Source of the DNA: Paenibacillus phytorum
GTDB taxonomy: Bacteria > Bacillota > Bacilli > Paenibacillales > NBRC-103111
Reading direction: 5' to 3'
DNA: 64,000 bases
NCBI RefSeq assembly: GCF_013141715.1
Contig: NZ_WHOA01000023.1
Coordinates: 124,001 to 188,000, forward strand
The notes below the pieces were generated by a model, which was not told the DNA's origin, did not search any database, and worked only from the letters and a program-made list of their open reading frames with translations. Positions 34,574 to 43,167 of this stretch are shown piece after piece. A program made the translations under genes and the position numbers. Every line of letters starts with the position of its first letter. Positions within the stretch are counted from its first letter, which is position 1.

Positions 34574-35485
34574 TTGAGCTTTCAAACTGTCTCCCCATAC
34601 GTTCGTATTGCGATGGATAGTATCATACAATCTCCTTGGATGTTAAAAGAAAGAATGCTTTGGGACTATGAGCTGTTATATCTAATGGAGGGCCGGGTGG
34701 ACATAACGATCGAGGACAAGACCTATGAAGGTAAACCAGGAGACTTGTTTCTGCTTAAGCCTGGACATAGGCATTCCATCCAGCTCGTAGGTGATAAGCC
34801 GATTCGTCAGCCGCACGTGCATTTTGATTTGTTCCAGCTGGAGGATAGCGGAGACGTAAAGGTATCGTTCAAAATGCTGCAAGACATGGATGAGAGGGAG
34901 CGAAGCTGGTTTCGTAAGGATGAGCTGTCGGGCGCGCTCGTTGATCTCCCGAATCATATTCGTTTAAGGGATCCGAGTCGCGTGGAGCAGCAGCTTTTTG
35001 GAATCATAGCGGAATTTGAAGCGAAGTTGCCATTATATGAATGGCGTTTAAAGGGCAGTCTGCTGGAATTAATTACATATATAGTGAGGGAGCATGCGTG
35101 GAACGGGAGATTATTTGAAAACAGTCTTCACCAAGAACTGTTATTGGATATAGAGCGTTACATCGCGGCTCACGTTCACCGTGATTTGAAATTGGATGAG
35201 CTATCGGAGCGATTCCATATCAGTAAATACTATTTGATCCATTTGTTTAATAAAGTATTCGATGTTAGTCCGATCCAATATCACCAGAGAATCCGGCTGG
35301 AGCGAGCCAAAAATATGATCAGGCATACCTTAATGCCGCTTCAGGAAATCGCAGATCAATTAGGATTTTCCGGTATTCATGCATTCAGTCGAGCTTTTAA
35401 GAAAAAAGTGGGGGTTTCGCCTGCTGGCTTTCGGAAGGAATTCCGTGATGAGCATCGCTCAGAATCTGTAAGGTCTTCTATTTAA
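34574..35485 (+). CDS. AraC-family regulator with cupin domain (second)
   Basis: Regulator of 303 residues. Cupin sensor: YLMEGRVDITIEDKTYEG, then PGDLFLLKPGHRHSI. C-terminal AraC helix-turn-helix pair: LSERFHISKYYLIHLFN and IADQLGFSGIHAFSRAFK. Translation starts at TTG 34574, nine bases after AAAGGAAGG; an earlier in-frame TTG (34550) has no ribosome site. It is divergent from the GH172-type gene, sharing a 127-bp promoter region, so it is the best candidate for its regulator. Its stop overlaps the corA stop by eight bases. Confidence 0.9.
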   Translation: MSFQTVSPYVRIAMDSIIQSPWMLKERMLWDYELLYLMEGRVDITIEDKTYEGKPGDLFLLKPGHRHSIQLVGDKPIRQPHVHFDLFQLEDSGDVKVSFKMLQDMDERERSWFRKDELSGALVDLPNHIRLRDPSRVEQQLFGIIAEFEAKLPLYEWRLKGSLLELITYIVREHAWNGRLFENSLHQELLLDIERYIAAHVHRDLKLDELSERFHISKYYLIHLFNKVFDVSPIQYHQRIRLERAKNMIRHTLMPLQEIADQLGFSGIHAFSRAFKKKVGVSPAGFRKEFRDEHRSESVRSSI

Positions 35486-36431
35486 ACCAGCCTTTTTTCC
35501 AAAACCAAGCGAACATGCCGAATCCAATTCCGAACATGATCACGATAATTGCAAAATATCCCCCGTGCCACTTCAGTTCAGGCATATAAGCGAAATTCAT
35601 CCCATAAAGACCAGCAATGAACGTTAATGGCATGAAGATCGTCGTGATTACCGTCAACGTTTTCATGATGGTATTCATTCGGTTAGAATTTAGGGAGATG
35701 TAGCTGTCCCTCATATCAGCCGTCATGTCGCGGTTTGAATCAATCATTTCAGACAGCTTGAGCAGATGATCATGAATGTCCGTGAAAAAGACGAGCTGTT
35801 CGCGAAGATGTTCGATTCGATCTGTATTGATGAGTCTGTACAGCAAGTCACGCATGGGCACGATGGTGCGACGTAATTTTAACAATTTGGCCCGAATACC
35901 AAAAATATGTTTCATGAGGGCTTCAATGGATTCGGAATCAAAATTGTTCTCGATATCATCCAATTGATCTTCGATTTGGTAAACACTTGGGAAATATTGA
36001 TCCACCAAATTATCAAGAATTAAATAAGCCGCATAAATATGACCTTCATTCCGCAAATGTTCTTGTTCTGAAATTCGGCTCCAAGCATCCTCAATTTCCC
36101 GTGATTCATGCAAATGAAAGGTCACAATGTAGTTACTTCCCAGAAACATGTCCACTTCTTCGGCATCCAGTGTCATAGCATTAATTGCATGCATCACAAA
36201 AAAGTGAACGTTCTCATAGTGATCCATCTTCGGTCGTTGAAGTAAGAAAAAGCAGTCCTCTATGGCCAGCGGATGAAAATGGAAATGCTCTTTCAGATGC
36301 AGCGCTTCCTCTTCGCTCGGATTATGAAAGTCGACCCAATACCACTTAATGTTCGGGCCAAGAAGCTCCTCGAAGGGGACATTATGGAGCACTTTGAAGT
36401 CCATGGTAATAGCAAGGGAACGAATCATCAT
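35478..36431 (-). CDS. corA: CorA-family magnesium/cobalt channel
   Basis: Divalent cation channel, about 317 residues. A long acidic cytoplasmic domain of mainly helices is followed by two C-terminal membrane helices. The invariant YGMNF motif is in FIAGLYGMNFAYMPELKW, and the basic C-terminus (FWKKGWFK) is typical. AAGGAG sits a few bases before a double ATG at 36431/36428; the upstream ATG (36449) precedes this site and is unlikely. Monocistronic and convergent with the AraC gene. Confidence 0.93.
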   Translation of the reverse strand: MMIRSLAITMDFKVLHNVPFEELLGPNIKWYWVDFHNPSEEEALHLKEHFHFHPLAIEDCFFLLQRPKMDHYENVHFFVMHAINAMTLDAEEVDMFLGSNYIVTFHLHESREIEDAWSRISEQEHLRNEGHIYAAYLILDNLVDQYFPSVYQIEDQLDDIENNFDSESIEALMKHIFGIRAKLLKLRRTIVPMRDLLYRLINTDRIEHLREQLVFFTDIHDHLLKLSEMIDSNRDMTADMRDSYISLNSNRMNTIMKTLTVITTIFMPLTFIAGLYGMNFAYMPELKWHGGYFAIIVIMFGIGFGMFAWFWKKGWFK

Positions 36432-36551
36432 TAAAACTCCTTGGCTCATATTTTCATCTGCTTAATTTTACCATACAATTGTGAGGTTTTAGAAATGCTC
36501 GGTCCCCCGCTAAAGCTAGATTATCCTTGAGTTTTGAAGGTGGAGAGCAAG

Positions 36552-36623
36552 AAATTGTACGCTGTACAACAATATCTTGTTTTTCTTCCTTCCAAGCTGA
36601 AGATGTTGTATTTGATGCAACAA
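36552..36623. repeat. Two-unit phased palindrome array, region 3
   Basis: Two 21-bp units at 36552 and 36603 (step 51): AAATTGTA, five bases, TACAACAA; and ATGTTGTA, five bases, TGCAACAA followed by TTCGGCC. The arm type is that of region 1 at 12.4 kb. It lies between corA and the esterase gene. Confidence 0.7.
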
Positions 36624-36679
36624 TTCGGCCATGTTTTTTACATTAATTAGAGTGTGAAGCATCGGCGGGTGAGATAGGT

Positions 36680-36714
36680 AGTGCTTGTGTGAATTCACAC
36701 AAGCACTTTTTTTA
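36680..36714 (+). terminator. 28-bp perfect palindrome with T tract, overlapping the esterase stop
   Basis: AGTGCTTGTGTGAA and its exact complement form a 28-bp palindrome (36680-36707), followed by seven T residues on the plus strand. The TGA stop of the minus-strand esterase gene lies in the palindrome. As a classical terminator it reads in the plus direction, where no upstream gene exists; on the minus strand no T run follows the stem. Confidence 0.55.
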
Positions 36715-37966
36715 TGGTTAGGGGATGAAGCGCATGGCTTTCATCCACATGCACGAAGGCGTCATACCGCCGAGCCATAAGAGAGGGAACGTAATTCCCT
36801 CTCTCATGAGCAGGGCGGTACACGACCCCGATGGCACGGTGCCCCAGCACCTCGTGCCCGAGAATGGGATCCTCCTTGCTCAGCAGGAGGATTTGATCGT
36901 GCGCGCTGGCGCGATGCATGAGCTCCTCCCAGCTGCCCGGCTGGGCAGGTGGCACTTGCATCGTCGCCATCGGCGCGCCCCAGGATGTCGCGGCGACGAC
37001 CGTGCCGCGGTAAGTGCCGAAGCCGATGGCGAACACATCGGCTTCGCCGTGCGCTTCGCGCACGAGCTGGCCGACGTTCACCATACCGTCGGCCAACATA
37101 TCTGTTGCACGCGCGTCGCCGACGTGCGTGTTGTGCTCCCAGACGATGACTTTGGCGTCTGGGCCGTGGTGGCCCGCGAGGCGGCGCAGCGCCTCGACCA
37201 TGTGTCGGTCGCGGACGTTCCACGAGTCCGCGTCGTGACGAACCATGGTGCGGTAGTAATCCTCAGCGTTCACAGCAACAAGCGCGTTCAATTCCGCGCT
37301 GAGAGCTGCTTCGCTGTCTTCTTCGTACCGCACGCGTTTCGCGTGAAGCGCTTGAAGCAGCTTCACTACCTCATCCTTGCAGCTTTCGCCGTAAAAAGCC
37401 GCGGAAACCCCGTAATTTTGTCCCTCCTTCTCATAAGAGTCGAAGCACTCAAATGCCTTCCTCGCCAGAGCTAACTGCTCAGGTGTGCCTTTTTCCTGTA
37501 AATAACGTTCGATCTCTTCTAGTGACTCCCATAAACTATAGACGTCTAAACCGTAAAACCCGACTCGCTTTGCCATCGGCTTATCTGCGTTGTGTTGGTT
37601 GAGCCACTCCATCAACTCCCCTACCTCTTCATTGGCCCACATCCAAGTCGGCCAGCGATTAAAAGTTTCCAATACCTCACGGGAGCTCGGCTTTGCATCC
37701 TTGTACTGCTTCACATAGCGGTTAATCTCATAACATGACGGCCAGTCGCCCTCGACAGCAATAAAAGAAAAACCTTTTGTTTCAATCAATTTACGGCTTA
37801 GCTCCATGCGCAGCTTATAAAATTCCGATGTACCATGCGTTGCCTCACCGAGTAAAACGTACTTCTTGTCTCCGATTGCTTCTACTAATACATCCAAATC
37901 TTCGGGGGTGCTTAGCTGCACGGCTTGTTGTCTAATCTGTTCCACAATGGCGTCTTCAACTTTCAC
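36695..37966 (-). CDS. Erythromycin-esterase-family protein
   Basis: Hydrolase-like protein of 423 residues. The family's metal/active-site blocks are present: LLGEATHGTSEFY near 35, FIAVEGDWP, GFYGLDVYSLW and VIVWEHNTHVGDARA. EreA/EreB members open macrolide lactones, but many relatives are uncharacterised, so resistance is only possible. I start at GTG 37966, eight bases after GGAG; a longer frame lacks such a site. Odd: the part encoded by about 36800-37260 is much richer in G+C than the rest of the gene, suggesting mosaic origin. The upstream region has a perfect 20-bp palindrome. Confidence 0.85.
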   Translation of the reverse strand: MKVEDAIVEQIRQQAVQLSTPEDLDVLVEAIGDKKYVLLGEATHGTSEFYKLRMELSRKLIETKGFSFIAVEGDWPSCYEINRYVKQYKDAKPSSREVLETFNRWPTWMWANEEVGELMEWLNQHNADKPMAKRVGFYGLDVYSLWESLEEIERYLQEKGTPEQLALARKAFECFDSYEKEGQNYGVSAAFYGESCKDEVVKLLQALHAKRVRYEEDSEAALSAELNALVAVNAEDYYRTMVRHDADSWNVRDRHMVEALRRLAGHHGPDAKVIVWEHNTHVGDARATDMLADGMVNVGQLVREAHGEADVFAIGFGTYRGTVVAATSWGAPMATMQVPPAQPGSWEELMHRASAHDQILLLSKEDPILGHEVLGHRAIGVVYRPAHERGNYVPSLMARRYDAFVHVDESHALHPLTIKKVLV

Positions 37967-38003
37967 TTGTTTGACTCCTATTCCTAAAGATTTACATTCT
38001 GTA

Positions 38004-38023
38004 GTATGTACAAAAGTACATAC
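38004..38023. promoter_or_regulatory. Perfect 20-bp palindrome upstream of the esterase gene
   Basis: GTATGTAC, AAAA, GTACATAC. It lies about 40 bp before the esterase start codon, the size and position of an operator for a TetR- or MarR-like repressor. No such regulator is adjacent. Confidence 0.5.
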
Positions 38024-38057
38024 AAAAAAAGCGATTCGAATGGATTCGCTTTTTTTG
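38024..38057. terminator. Bidirectional A/T-flanked hairpin
   Basis: AAAAAAAGCGA pairs with TCGCTTTTTTT around TTCGAATGGAT. Both strands end in T runs. It separates the esterase promoter region from cassette B. Confidence 0.6.
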
Positions 38058-38181
38058 TAACACAATTGGAACATTCCTGTTACAGTTCTCTAACATAGTA
38101 GGTGTATTATAATAAACAAGACCCCCCTTTTTTAATATAAACTTTGGACCTGGCCCCGTTGGCTAGGTCCCCTTTTTTTGT
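38055..38181 (+). repeat. Promoter-terminator cassette, copy B
   Basis: Second full copy of the cassette at 21117-21241: TGTAACA...TGTTACA dyad, TATAAT (38108-38113), a conserved RNA body, and the stem GGACCTGGCC / GGCTAGGTCC with loop CCGTT plus T run. Compared with copy A, an A-T pair has become G-C and a T-G pair T-A, so pairing is kept. The acetyltransferase start codon lies 24 bases past the end, so here the hairpin could act as a leader attenuator. Confidence 0.65.
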
Positions 38182-38204
38182 TAGAGAGAAAGGATGATGC
38201 CAAA

Positions 38205-38750
38205 ATGATTCGCACAGGAGAACGGCTATACATCCGCCACTTTGAAGTTGGAGACTCGGAAGCACTTCTGGCGTTGATGCTGCGCAACCGGCAATTGTTT
38301 GAACAGGTGGTGCCGTCCCGGTTGGAGTCGTTCTACACGCTGGATCACCAAGCCAGCAGCATTGAACTCTGGAAGCAGGCGGAACAAGAGGGGCGACGCT
38401 ATTCATTCGGTATCTTCCTTAAAGGTACCGATGAACTCATAGGGGAAGCTTCGCTTTTCGAAATCGTTCGCGGACCGCTGCAGAAAGCGATGCTAGGTTA
38501 TTGCTTGGATGCAGGGTACAATGGCAAAGGTTATATGACAGAGGCCATCCACCTTGTGCTGGATTACGCTTTCCAGGAGGCGGGACTTCATCGGATCGAA
38601 GCTGGGGCAATGCCGCATAATACCGGTTCTATCCGGGTGTTGGAGAAGGTTGGTTTCCGTCAGGAGGGCCTAGCCAGGGAGAATGTGAAGATTCAAGGCG
38701 TTTGGCGGGACCACGTGATGTTTGCCATATTGGAAAGCGACTCTCGCTAA
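38205..38750 (+). CDS. GNAT acetyltransferase (RimJ/RimL type)
   Basis: N-acetyltransferase of 181 residues using acetyl-CoA. Acceptor-side start ERLYIRHFEVGDSEALL. The pyrophosphate-binding loop is in AGYNGKGYMTEAIHLV, then HRIEAGAMPHNTGSIRVLEKVGF. This matches ribosomal-protein alanine acetyltransferases, but the substrate is not assignable. The start ATG 38205 follows AAAGGATG. It lies directly after cassette B, which would supply its promoter and a leader hairpin. Confidence 0.9.
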   Translation: MIRTGERLYIRHFEVGDSEALLALMLRNRQLFEQVVPSRLESFYTLDHQASSIELWKQAEQEGRRYSFGIFLKGTDELIGEASLFEIVRGPLQKAMLGYCLDAGYNGKGYMTEAIHLVLDYAFQEAGLHRIEAGAMPHNTGSIRVLEKVGFRQEGLARENVKIQGVWRDHVMFAILESDSR

Positions 38751-38843
38751 GAAGGGGGAGAGCTTCCTTTATGGGAGTCTTTTTCATGATTGCGTGGTAA
38801 AATGGTGAAGAAAAAATGATTTGTTTGGAGAGGGGTCACACCA

Positions 38844-39338
38844 ATGAGTGCCGAAATCGAAAGAAAGTTCCTATTACCCGCATTCCCTGTGGCAGAATTG
38901 GATAATAATGAAATCACGCTAGTTTCAAAGCAGTACATTTATCAAACCTATTTGGCCTTCTCGGAGGATCAAGAAATCAGAGTGCGCCAGCTGGTGGATA
39001 GTTCTGGATTGTCGCATTTTACCCATACGTTCAAATCGGGGCATGGCATGGTTCGGGAAGAGATTGAATACAACATATCGGAGCCTATATATAAGCAACT
39101 GCTTGAACGTACGGGGTTAATTCCATTGGAGAAGATTCGCACCACGGTTGATGTTCGGGGGCTCCATTTTGAAATTGATGAATATAAACAAGTAGACCTC
39201 TTGGTTGTTGAAGTCGAGTTTCCAAATGTTGAAGCTGCGCGGCTCTTTGTAGTACCTTCTTGGTTTGGGAGAGAGTTAGGAGCGGAGGAAGAATTTCGAA
39301 ATAAGTCAATGTGGGTAAAGCTGCAGACGACACGATAA
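38844..39338 (+). CDS. CYTH-domain protein (triphosphate tunnel fold)
   Basis: Protein of 164 residues with the diagnostic ExExK start (EIERKFLL). Later charged strands line the tunnel that binds triphosphates and divalent metal (QEIRVRQL, HTFKSGHGMVREEIEYNI, FEIDEYKQVDLLVVEVEF). CYTH proteins hydrolyse inorganic or thiamine triphosphate or, rarely, make cAMP. GGAGAGGGG precedes ATG. No partner CHAD gene is near, so the substrate is open. Confidence 0.88.
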   Translation: MSAEIERKFLLPAFPVAELDNNEITLVSKQYIYQTYLAFSEDQEIRVRQLVDSSGLSHFTHTFKSGHGMVREEIEYNISEPIYKQLLERTGLIPLEKIRTTVDVRGLHFEIDEYKQVDLLVVEVEFPNVEAARLFVVPSWFGRELGAEEEFRNKSMWVKLQTTR

Positions 39339-39358
39339 ACGAAGTTTTGTTTCGATTT

Positions 39359-39406
39359 CCTTACAATTGGTTAATAATTTTCATCAAGATATTTCCAATT
39401 GTAAGG
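39359..39406 (+). promoter_or_regulatory. 12-bp perfect inverted repeat covering a ribosome site
   Basis: CCTTACAATTGG (39359-39370) and CCAATTGTAAGG (39395-39406), 24-base loop. The right arm overlaps the AAGGAGG ribosome site of the 31-residue peptide gene, so the hairpin could hide it. As DNA it could instead be an operator. Confidence 0.55.
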
Positions 39407-39417
39407 AGGGATATGAC

Positions 39418-39513
39418 GTGAAAAAAGGACTTGTAAGGCGCAGGAAATCGCCTCTAGCCTTTTATCTAGCGGCTCTCGCTGTAACGATTGCCATGAACAG
39501 CAAGCATGTCTGA
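39418..39513 (+). CDS. 31-residue basic hydrophobic peptide
   Basis: GTG-started frame reading MKKGLVRRRKSPLAF and then YLAALAVTIAMNSKHV. A strong ribosome site (AAGGAGGG) lies seven bases upstream and a terminator follows the stop. The shape is a basic head plus one hydrophobic helix, as in small membrane peptides or short secretion signals. I recognise no family. The dyad over its ribosome site suggests regulated translation. It is isolated between the CYTH gene and the signalling cluster. Confidence 0.5.
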   Translation: MKKGLVRRRKSPLAFYLAALAVTIAMNSKHV

Positions 39514-39536
39514 CAGAATATGTAACAACTATAAGA

Positions 39537-39592
39537 TAAAGGCCGAGTTTATGACCCAATTGGGGTCAGATCTTGGTCTTTTCGCTTTTTTC
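39537..39592 (+). terminator. Terminator after the 31-residue peptide gene
   Basis: Outer AAGGCCGAG/CTTGGTCTT and inner GACCC/GGGTC arms around AATT, then TTTTCGCTTTTTT. Confidence 0.65.
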
Positions 39593-39742
39593 TGAAGAGT
39601 GAAAGTGTTAGATTCGTTAGCGAACTATTAGGAAAAATAATGTTTAGCTAAGATTTAAAATAGATGTTTAACAACAATTACAAAGTATGATGGATGTACA
39701 GAAATGATAGCTAACATTTTCAGGAATTGTGAGGGGTCACCT

Positions 39743-40144
39743 ATGAACCTGATACATTATTACCGTCAGCAGTTTCTCGAATTAATCTCTCAGTTCGAGC
39801 CTAATTGGGAAGAGGATCATACCTATAGATTTGGATTTCGTTGGAATTCGTATGCGAAGTCTTCTTTTAAAGAAATTTTTCAAATGACTCAATTTCCGAG
39901 CGAGCCCTTGTACTTAGTGTATGCGGTTGAGCTTCCTGAAAAATACAAAAAGACGAATATTAGTGAAGTAGTCAAAAACGTTTCGTCCTCGTATGAACTG
40001 TCCTTGTATTTATTCTCGGATAAGATTCAGTTAACCTCTTGTGTTTCTATAGAAAGCCTGCAGCAGACAACATTAGGTTATGTCAATCAAGCCCGAGGGG
40101 AAATCATTGATCTTGTTTTCTCTTCGATTCAAATGCGAGTCTAG
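39743..40144 (+). CDS. Unknown 133-residue protein upstream of the receiver-GGDEF gene
   Basis: I do not recognise this family. It is a soluble protein with mixed alpha/beta character (NLIHYYRQQFLELISQFEP, later SEPLYLVYAVELPEKYKKT), without signal peptide or membrane helix. ATG 39743 has GAGGGG eight bases upstream; an in-frame ATG 13 codons earlier is less likely. It lies 29 bp before the receiver-GGDEF gene and is probably co-transcribed with it, so a role in that signalling pathway is possible. Confidence 0.7.
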   Translation: MNLIHYYRQQFLELISQFEPNWEEDHTYRFGFRWNSYAKSSFKEIFQMTQFPSEPLYLVYAVELPEKYKKTNISEVVKNVSSSYELSLYLFSDKIQLTSCVSIESLQQTTLGYVNQARGEIIDLVFSSIQMRV

Positions 40145-40173
40145 ACGAATTCAGAAGAATTTAGGTGATAAGT

Positions 40174-41655
40174 ATGAGGAAATACCGGGTATTAATCGTT
40201 GATGACGCCATCGTAATGAGAAATAGGATTGCGAATCTTTTTGAACAAGATGAACAATTTACAGTGGTAGGATTCGCGGTTAATGGTGCCAATGCGCTGG
40301 ATAAAATTGTAGAGCTGCAGCCAGACCTTGTAACACTGGATGTAGAGATGCCCGAGCTCGATGGACTAGTTGCTTTGCGTCAAATTATGACCTTCCATCC
40401 TGTGCCGGTTATTATGCTGAGCAGCTGCACGGAAGAATGTTCAAATGTTGCCTTGCAAGCTCTGGAGCTAGGGGCTTTGGATTTTTTCCAGAAGGAGACA
40501 CTATTCCAAAGAACGCAGAATGCGCTGATGGAAGAAGAATTTCTATTACGGTGTAAAACCGCAATGAGGAAGAAACTGTTCCTACGGAATGAGACGAGTA
40601 TGCTGGGGAAAGAGCAGTCGATAAAAATTCACTTGGAAATGCTTACATTCCTACTTAAAATGGAAGAGGATATGCTTCATTTTCACGATGAGCTGCAGGA
40701 TCAAATTAAACAACAGAATGGACTTCTCGTTAAATTTCATAAAGAGGATCATAAATTTATCTATACAACTTGGCAGGGCTCACTATTTAACCGACTTGGT
40801 ATCAAGGAGAATCTCGCGGTAGGCAAGGATTTGTTTACGATTTTCCCGAAAGATAAAGCCGACCTCATGGCTCCCTATTATCAAGCGGCATGGGATAATG
40901 AAGAAGTTATTAATTTCGAAACGGAATGGCATGGTTATTATTACTTAACCGTTCTTCGCCCAATCAAACGAGATGGTGTAATGACAGAAGTCATTTCGCT
41001 AACGGTAGATATTACGGAGTCGCGAAGCATGGAGGAACGTATCCGCTTTTTAATCCATCATGACCCTCTGACGGGGCTTCCGAATCGACATGGGTTAAGT
41101 AAATGGATCGAGGACGCTATTGCACAGCAGGAACGTTTTGCTGTTGTATTCGTGAATTTGGATCACTTCAAACTGGCCAACGAAACGTTAGGTCATGATA
41201 CAGGGGACAGAATTCTTCAAGTTATGGCCCGCAGATTGAAAAATAGTACCATGATCAAAGATCTTTCTGTTTTCAGAGTGGGCAGTGACGAATTTATTGG
41301 TTTGGTTAAGCACCATTCGTTAGCTGAACTGGAAGGGTTCGCACATACGATTGTTCAGACTATTAATCAGCCCATTCACATCCAAGATCATGAAATATAT
41401 ATGTCTCCCTCCATTGGGATTAGCCAGTATCCGCAAGATGATATAGACCCTGACAATCTGATTCGCTTTGCAGATATTGCTATGGAATACGCCAAAGAAT
41501 TGGGCGGTAATCAAGTTCAATATTTCAATTCGCAAATTTATGCAAAAATAGAACGTAGAATTAAGATTGAGAAGCATTTGCGAAAAGCTTTGGAGAAAAA
41601 TGAGTTTATTCTGGTGTACCAACCGCAGGTCAATCTATTAGTGAATCACCTCTAG
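40174..41655 (+). CDS. Receiver-PAS-GGDEF protein with EAL domain cut off by a deletion
   Basis: Signalling protein of 493 residues. It has a CheB-like receiver ([24 protein letters not shown]), a PAS-like region (about 185-285), then a GGDEF domain. The active-site loop reads GSDEF (residue 370), a variant that may lower diguanylate cyclase activity. An EAL domain begins ([11 protein letters not shown]) but reads LVNHL and stops at 41655. The following DNA encodes the rest of the EAL domain in another frame, and about 20 codons that should contain the EAL motif are missing. The start is ATG 40174 behind AGGTG. The product is probably a truncated, perhaps inactive, c-di-GMP protein. Confidence 0.8.
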   Translation: MRKYRVLIVDDAIVMRNRIANLFEQDEQFTVVGFAVNGANALDKIVELQPDLVTLDVEMPELDGLVALRQIMTFHPVPVIMLSSCTEECSNVALQALELGALDFFQKETLFQRTQNALMEEEFLLRCKTAMRKKLFLRNETSMLGKEQSIKIHLEMLTFLLKMEEDMLHFHDELQDQIKQQNGLLVKFHKEDHKFIYTTWQGSLFNRLGIKENLAVGKDLFTIFPKDKADLMAPYYQAAWDNEEVINFETEWHGYYYLTVLRPIKRDGVMTEVISLTVDITESRSMEERIRFLIHHDPLTGLPNRHGLSKWIEDAIAQQERFAVVFVNLDHFKLANETLGHDTGDRILQVMARRLKNSTMIKDLSVFRVGSDEFIGLVKHHSLAELEGFAHTIVQTINQPIHIQDHEIYMSPSIGISQYPQDDIDPDNLIRFADIAMEYAKELGGNQVQYFNSQIYAKIERRIKIEKHLRKALEKNEFILVYQPQVNLLVNHL

Positions 41656-41657
41656 AG

Positions 41658-42284
41658 TTTATTCCTATTGCAGAGGAAACGGGATTAATTTATCCGATTG
41701 GAAAATGGGTACTTAGAGAAGCATGCAGCCAGAATAAGAGCTGGCAGGAGTTAGGTTTTCCCAAGGTTTCAATGGCTGTCAACTTATCTTCTAAGCAGTT
41801 CTATGATCAGTCACTCAAAGATCAGATTAACAGCATACTTCAAGAGACAGGACTCGAACCGCAATATCTAGAATTAGAGATAACGGAAAGCATGACGATG
41901 GATGTTCAAGTTGCCTTAACGACTTTGAATAGTTTTAGAAACATGGGTCTGAAGATAGCTATGGATGACTTTGGAACAGGTTACAGCTCGCTCAGCTACT
42001 TGAAAGAATTCCCGATCCATCATTTGAAAATTGATCAATCCTTTGTGAAGGATATCTCGGTTAATCCTACCAATGCAGCCATTGTAAATACGATCATTGC
42101 GCTAGCACGTAATCTAAAGCTAGTTGTGATTGCAGAAGGGGTAGAGAACGATGACGATTTAAAGATTCTGCAGGAATTCGATTGTGACACCGTACAGGGA
42201 TATTTATTTAGCCGCCCGGTAGAAGCAAGCGAAGTACCCGAGATATTTGACAGGTTTTCATGCAATCGAATTGCGAATACATAA
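41658..42284 (+). pseudogene. Detached C-terminal part of the EAL phosphodiesterase domain
   Basis: Continues the EAL domain of the preceding gene in another frame: [19 protein letters not shown], then [29 protein letters not shown], and [19 protein letters not shown] with the DDFG metal motif. There is no ribosome site before the internal ATG at 41772. The segment carrying the catalytic Glu-Ala-Leu and the RWxHP block is deleted, so even a frameshift would not restore activity. Compare the intact protein at 53684-55996. Confidence 0.85.
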
Positions 42285-42295
42285 GAATCATCCTA

Positions 42296-42333
42296 ACGCC
42301 AAGACAGCCACTATCGGTTCTGTGGCGTTTTTG
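42296..42333 (+). terminator. Terminator after the broken EAL gene
   Basis: AACGCCA pairs with TGGCGTT, followed by a T run. Confidence 0.7.
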
Positions 42334-42431
42334 TTATTTCATATTTCTGGTAAAAAATAGTGTAGACCTGCCATAATTCGACATATTATAATAGATGATA
42401 GGAACAAAATAGGTATAAAGGAGGGAATTTA

Positions 42432-43136
42432 GTGATTAAGGTGCTTATTATCGAAGACGACATCATTATTGGACAAATGATAAGCATGTATTTTTCGGAA
42501 GATCATTTTGAAGTGAAGCAATCGGTAAATGGACATGACGGACTGAGGGAAATTGTTCAGTTTCAGCCCGATGTGATTTTATTAGATCTCGTTTTGCCAG
42601 ATTATGAGGGGATAGAGCTATGCGGTGCCATTAGGAGACTAAGTTTGGTTCCTATTATTGTGATATCCACGAAAAATAACATTAAGGAGAAGGTGGAGGC
42701 CTTTAATATTGGGGCTGATGACTATCTTTGTAAGCCGTTTAGCATGCAGGAGTTAAAAGCACGGATCAAAGCCTCGCTTCGTATGGCGGACATACAGGTT
42801 CCTGCTCCCGGTATGTCGGAAGGGACAGAGTCACAATATCATGACTTTACACTGGATGTAGAGCGCAGGTTGATTGTGATCAAAGATCAAAAAATTGATA
42901 TCACCAATTCCGAATTTGAAATTATGAAACGTTTTATTCACTATCCCGGCAGAGTGTTTAGACGCGATGAGCTTATAGATACTTTATATCGGATGGGCGA
43001 TATCGTGAATGATCGCGCCATTGATGTACATATTACGAATCTCCGTAGAAGAATAGAGCGGAATCCAAAGGAACCTCAGTATATTAAAACCGTCTGGGGT
43101 GTTGGTTATAAATTTGTGCATCTTTCAGCTATTTAA
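42432..43136 (+). CDS. OmpR/PhoB-family response regulator paired with the hybrid kinase
   Basis: DNA-binding response regulator, 234 residues: receiver with EDD and Asp52 (ILLDLVLPDYEG), then a winged helix ending RTVWGVGYKF-like (KTVWGVGYKFVHL). GTG start behind AAGGAGGG. It is 31 bp before the hybrid kinase gene and so its likely phosphorelay output. It strongly resembles the orphan regulator at 7033-7770 throughout, especially from RVF/Y..DEL to the C-terminus, which suggests a duplication. Confidence 0.92.
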   Translation: MIKVLIIEDDIIIGQMISMYFSEDHFEVKQSVNGHDGLREIVQFQPDVILLDLVLPDYEGIELCGAIRRLSLVPIIVISTKNNIKEKVEAFNIGADDYLCKPFSMQELKARIKASLRMADIQVPAPGMSEGTESQYHDFTLDVERRLIVIKDQKIDITNSEFEIMKRFIHYPGRVFRRDELIDTLYRMGDIVNDRAIDVHITNLRRRIERNPKEPQYIKTVWGVGYKFVHLSAI

Positions 43137-43167
43137 GGTGTGTAAATAAGCGATGAGGTGAATAGAT

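Noticed and set aside
36725..37474. A 249-residue plus-strand frame opposite the esterase gene
   Set aside because: High G+C antisense shadow; the minus strand shows clear esterase-family motifs over the same bases.
38751..38843. Possible terminator after the acetyltransferase gene
   Set aside because: The arms (GGGAGAGC and nearby AGACTCCC-type bases) pair poorly and the T run is short; not convincing.
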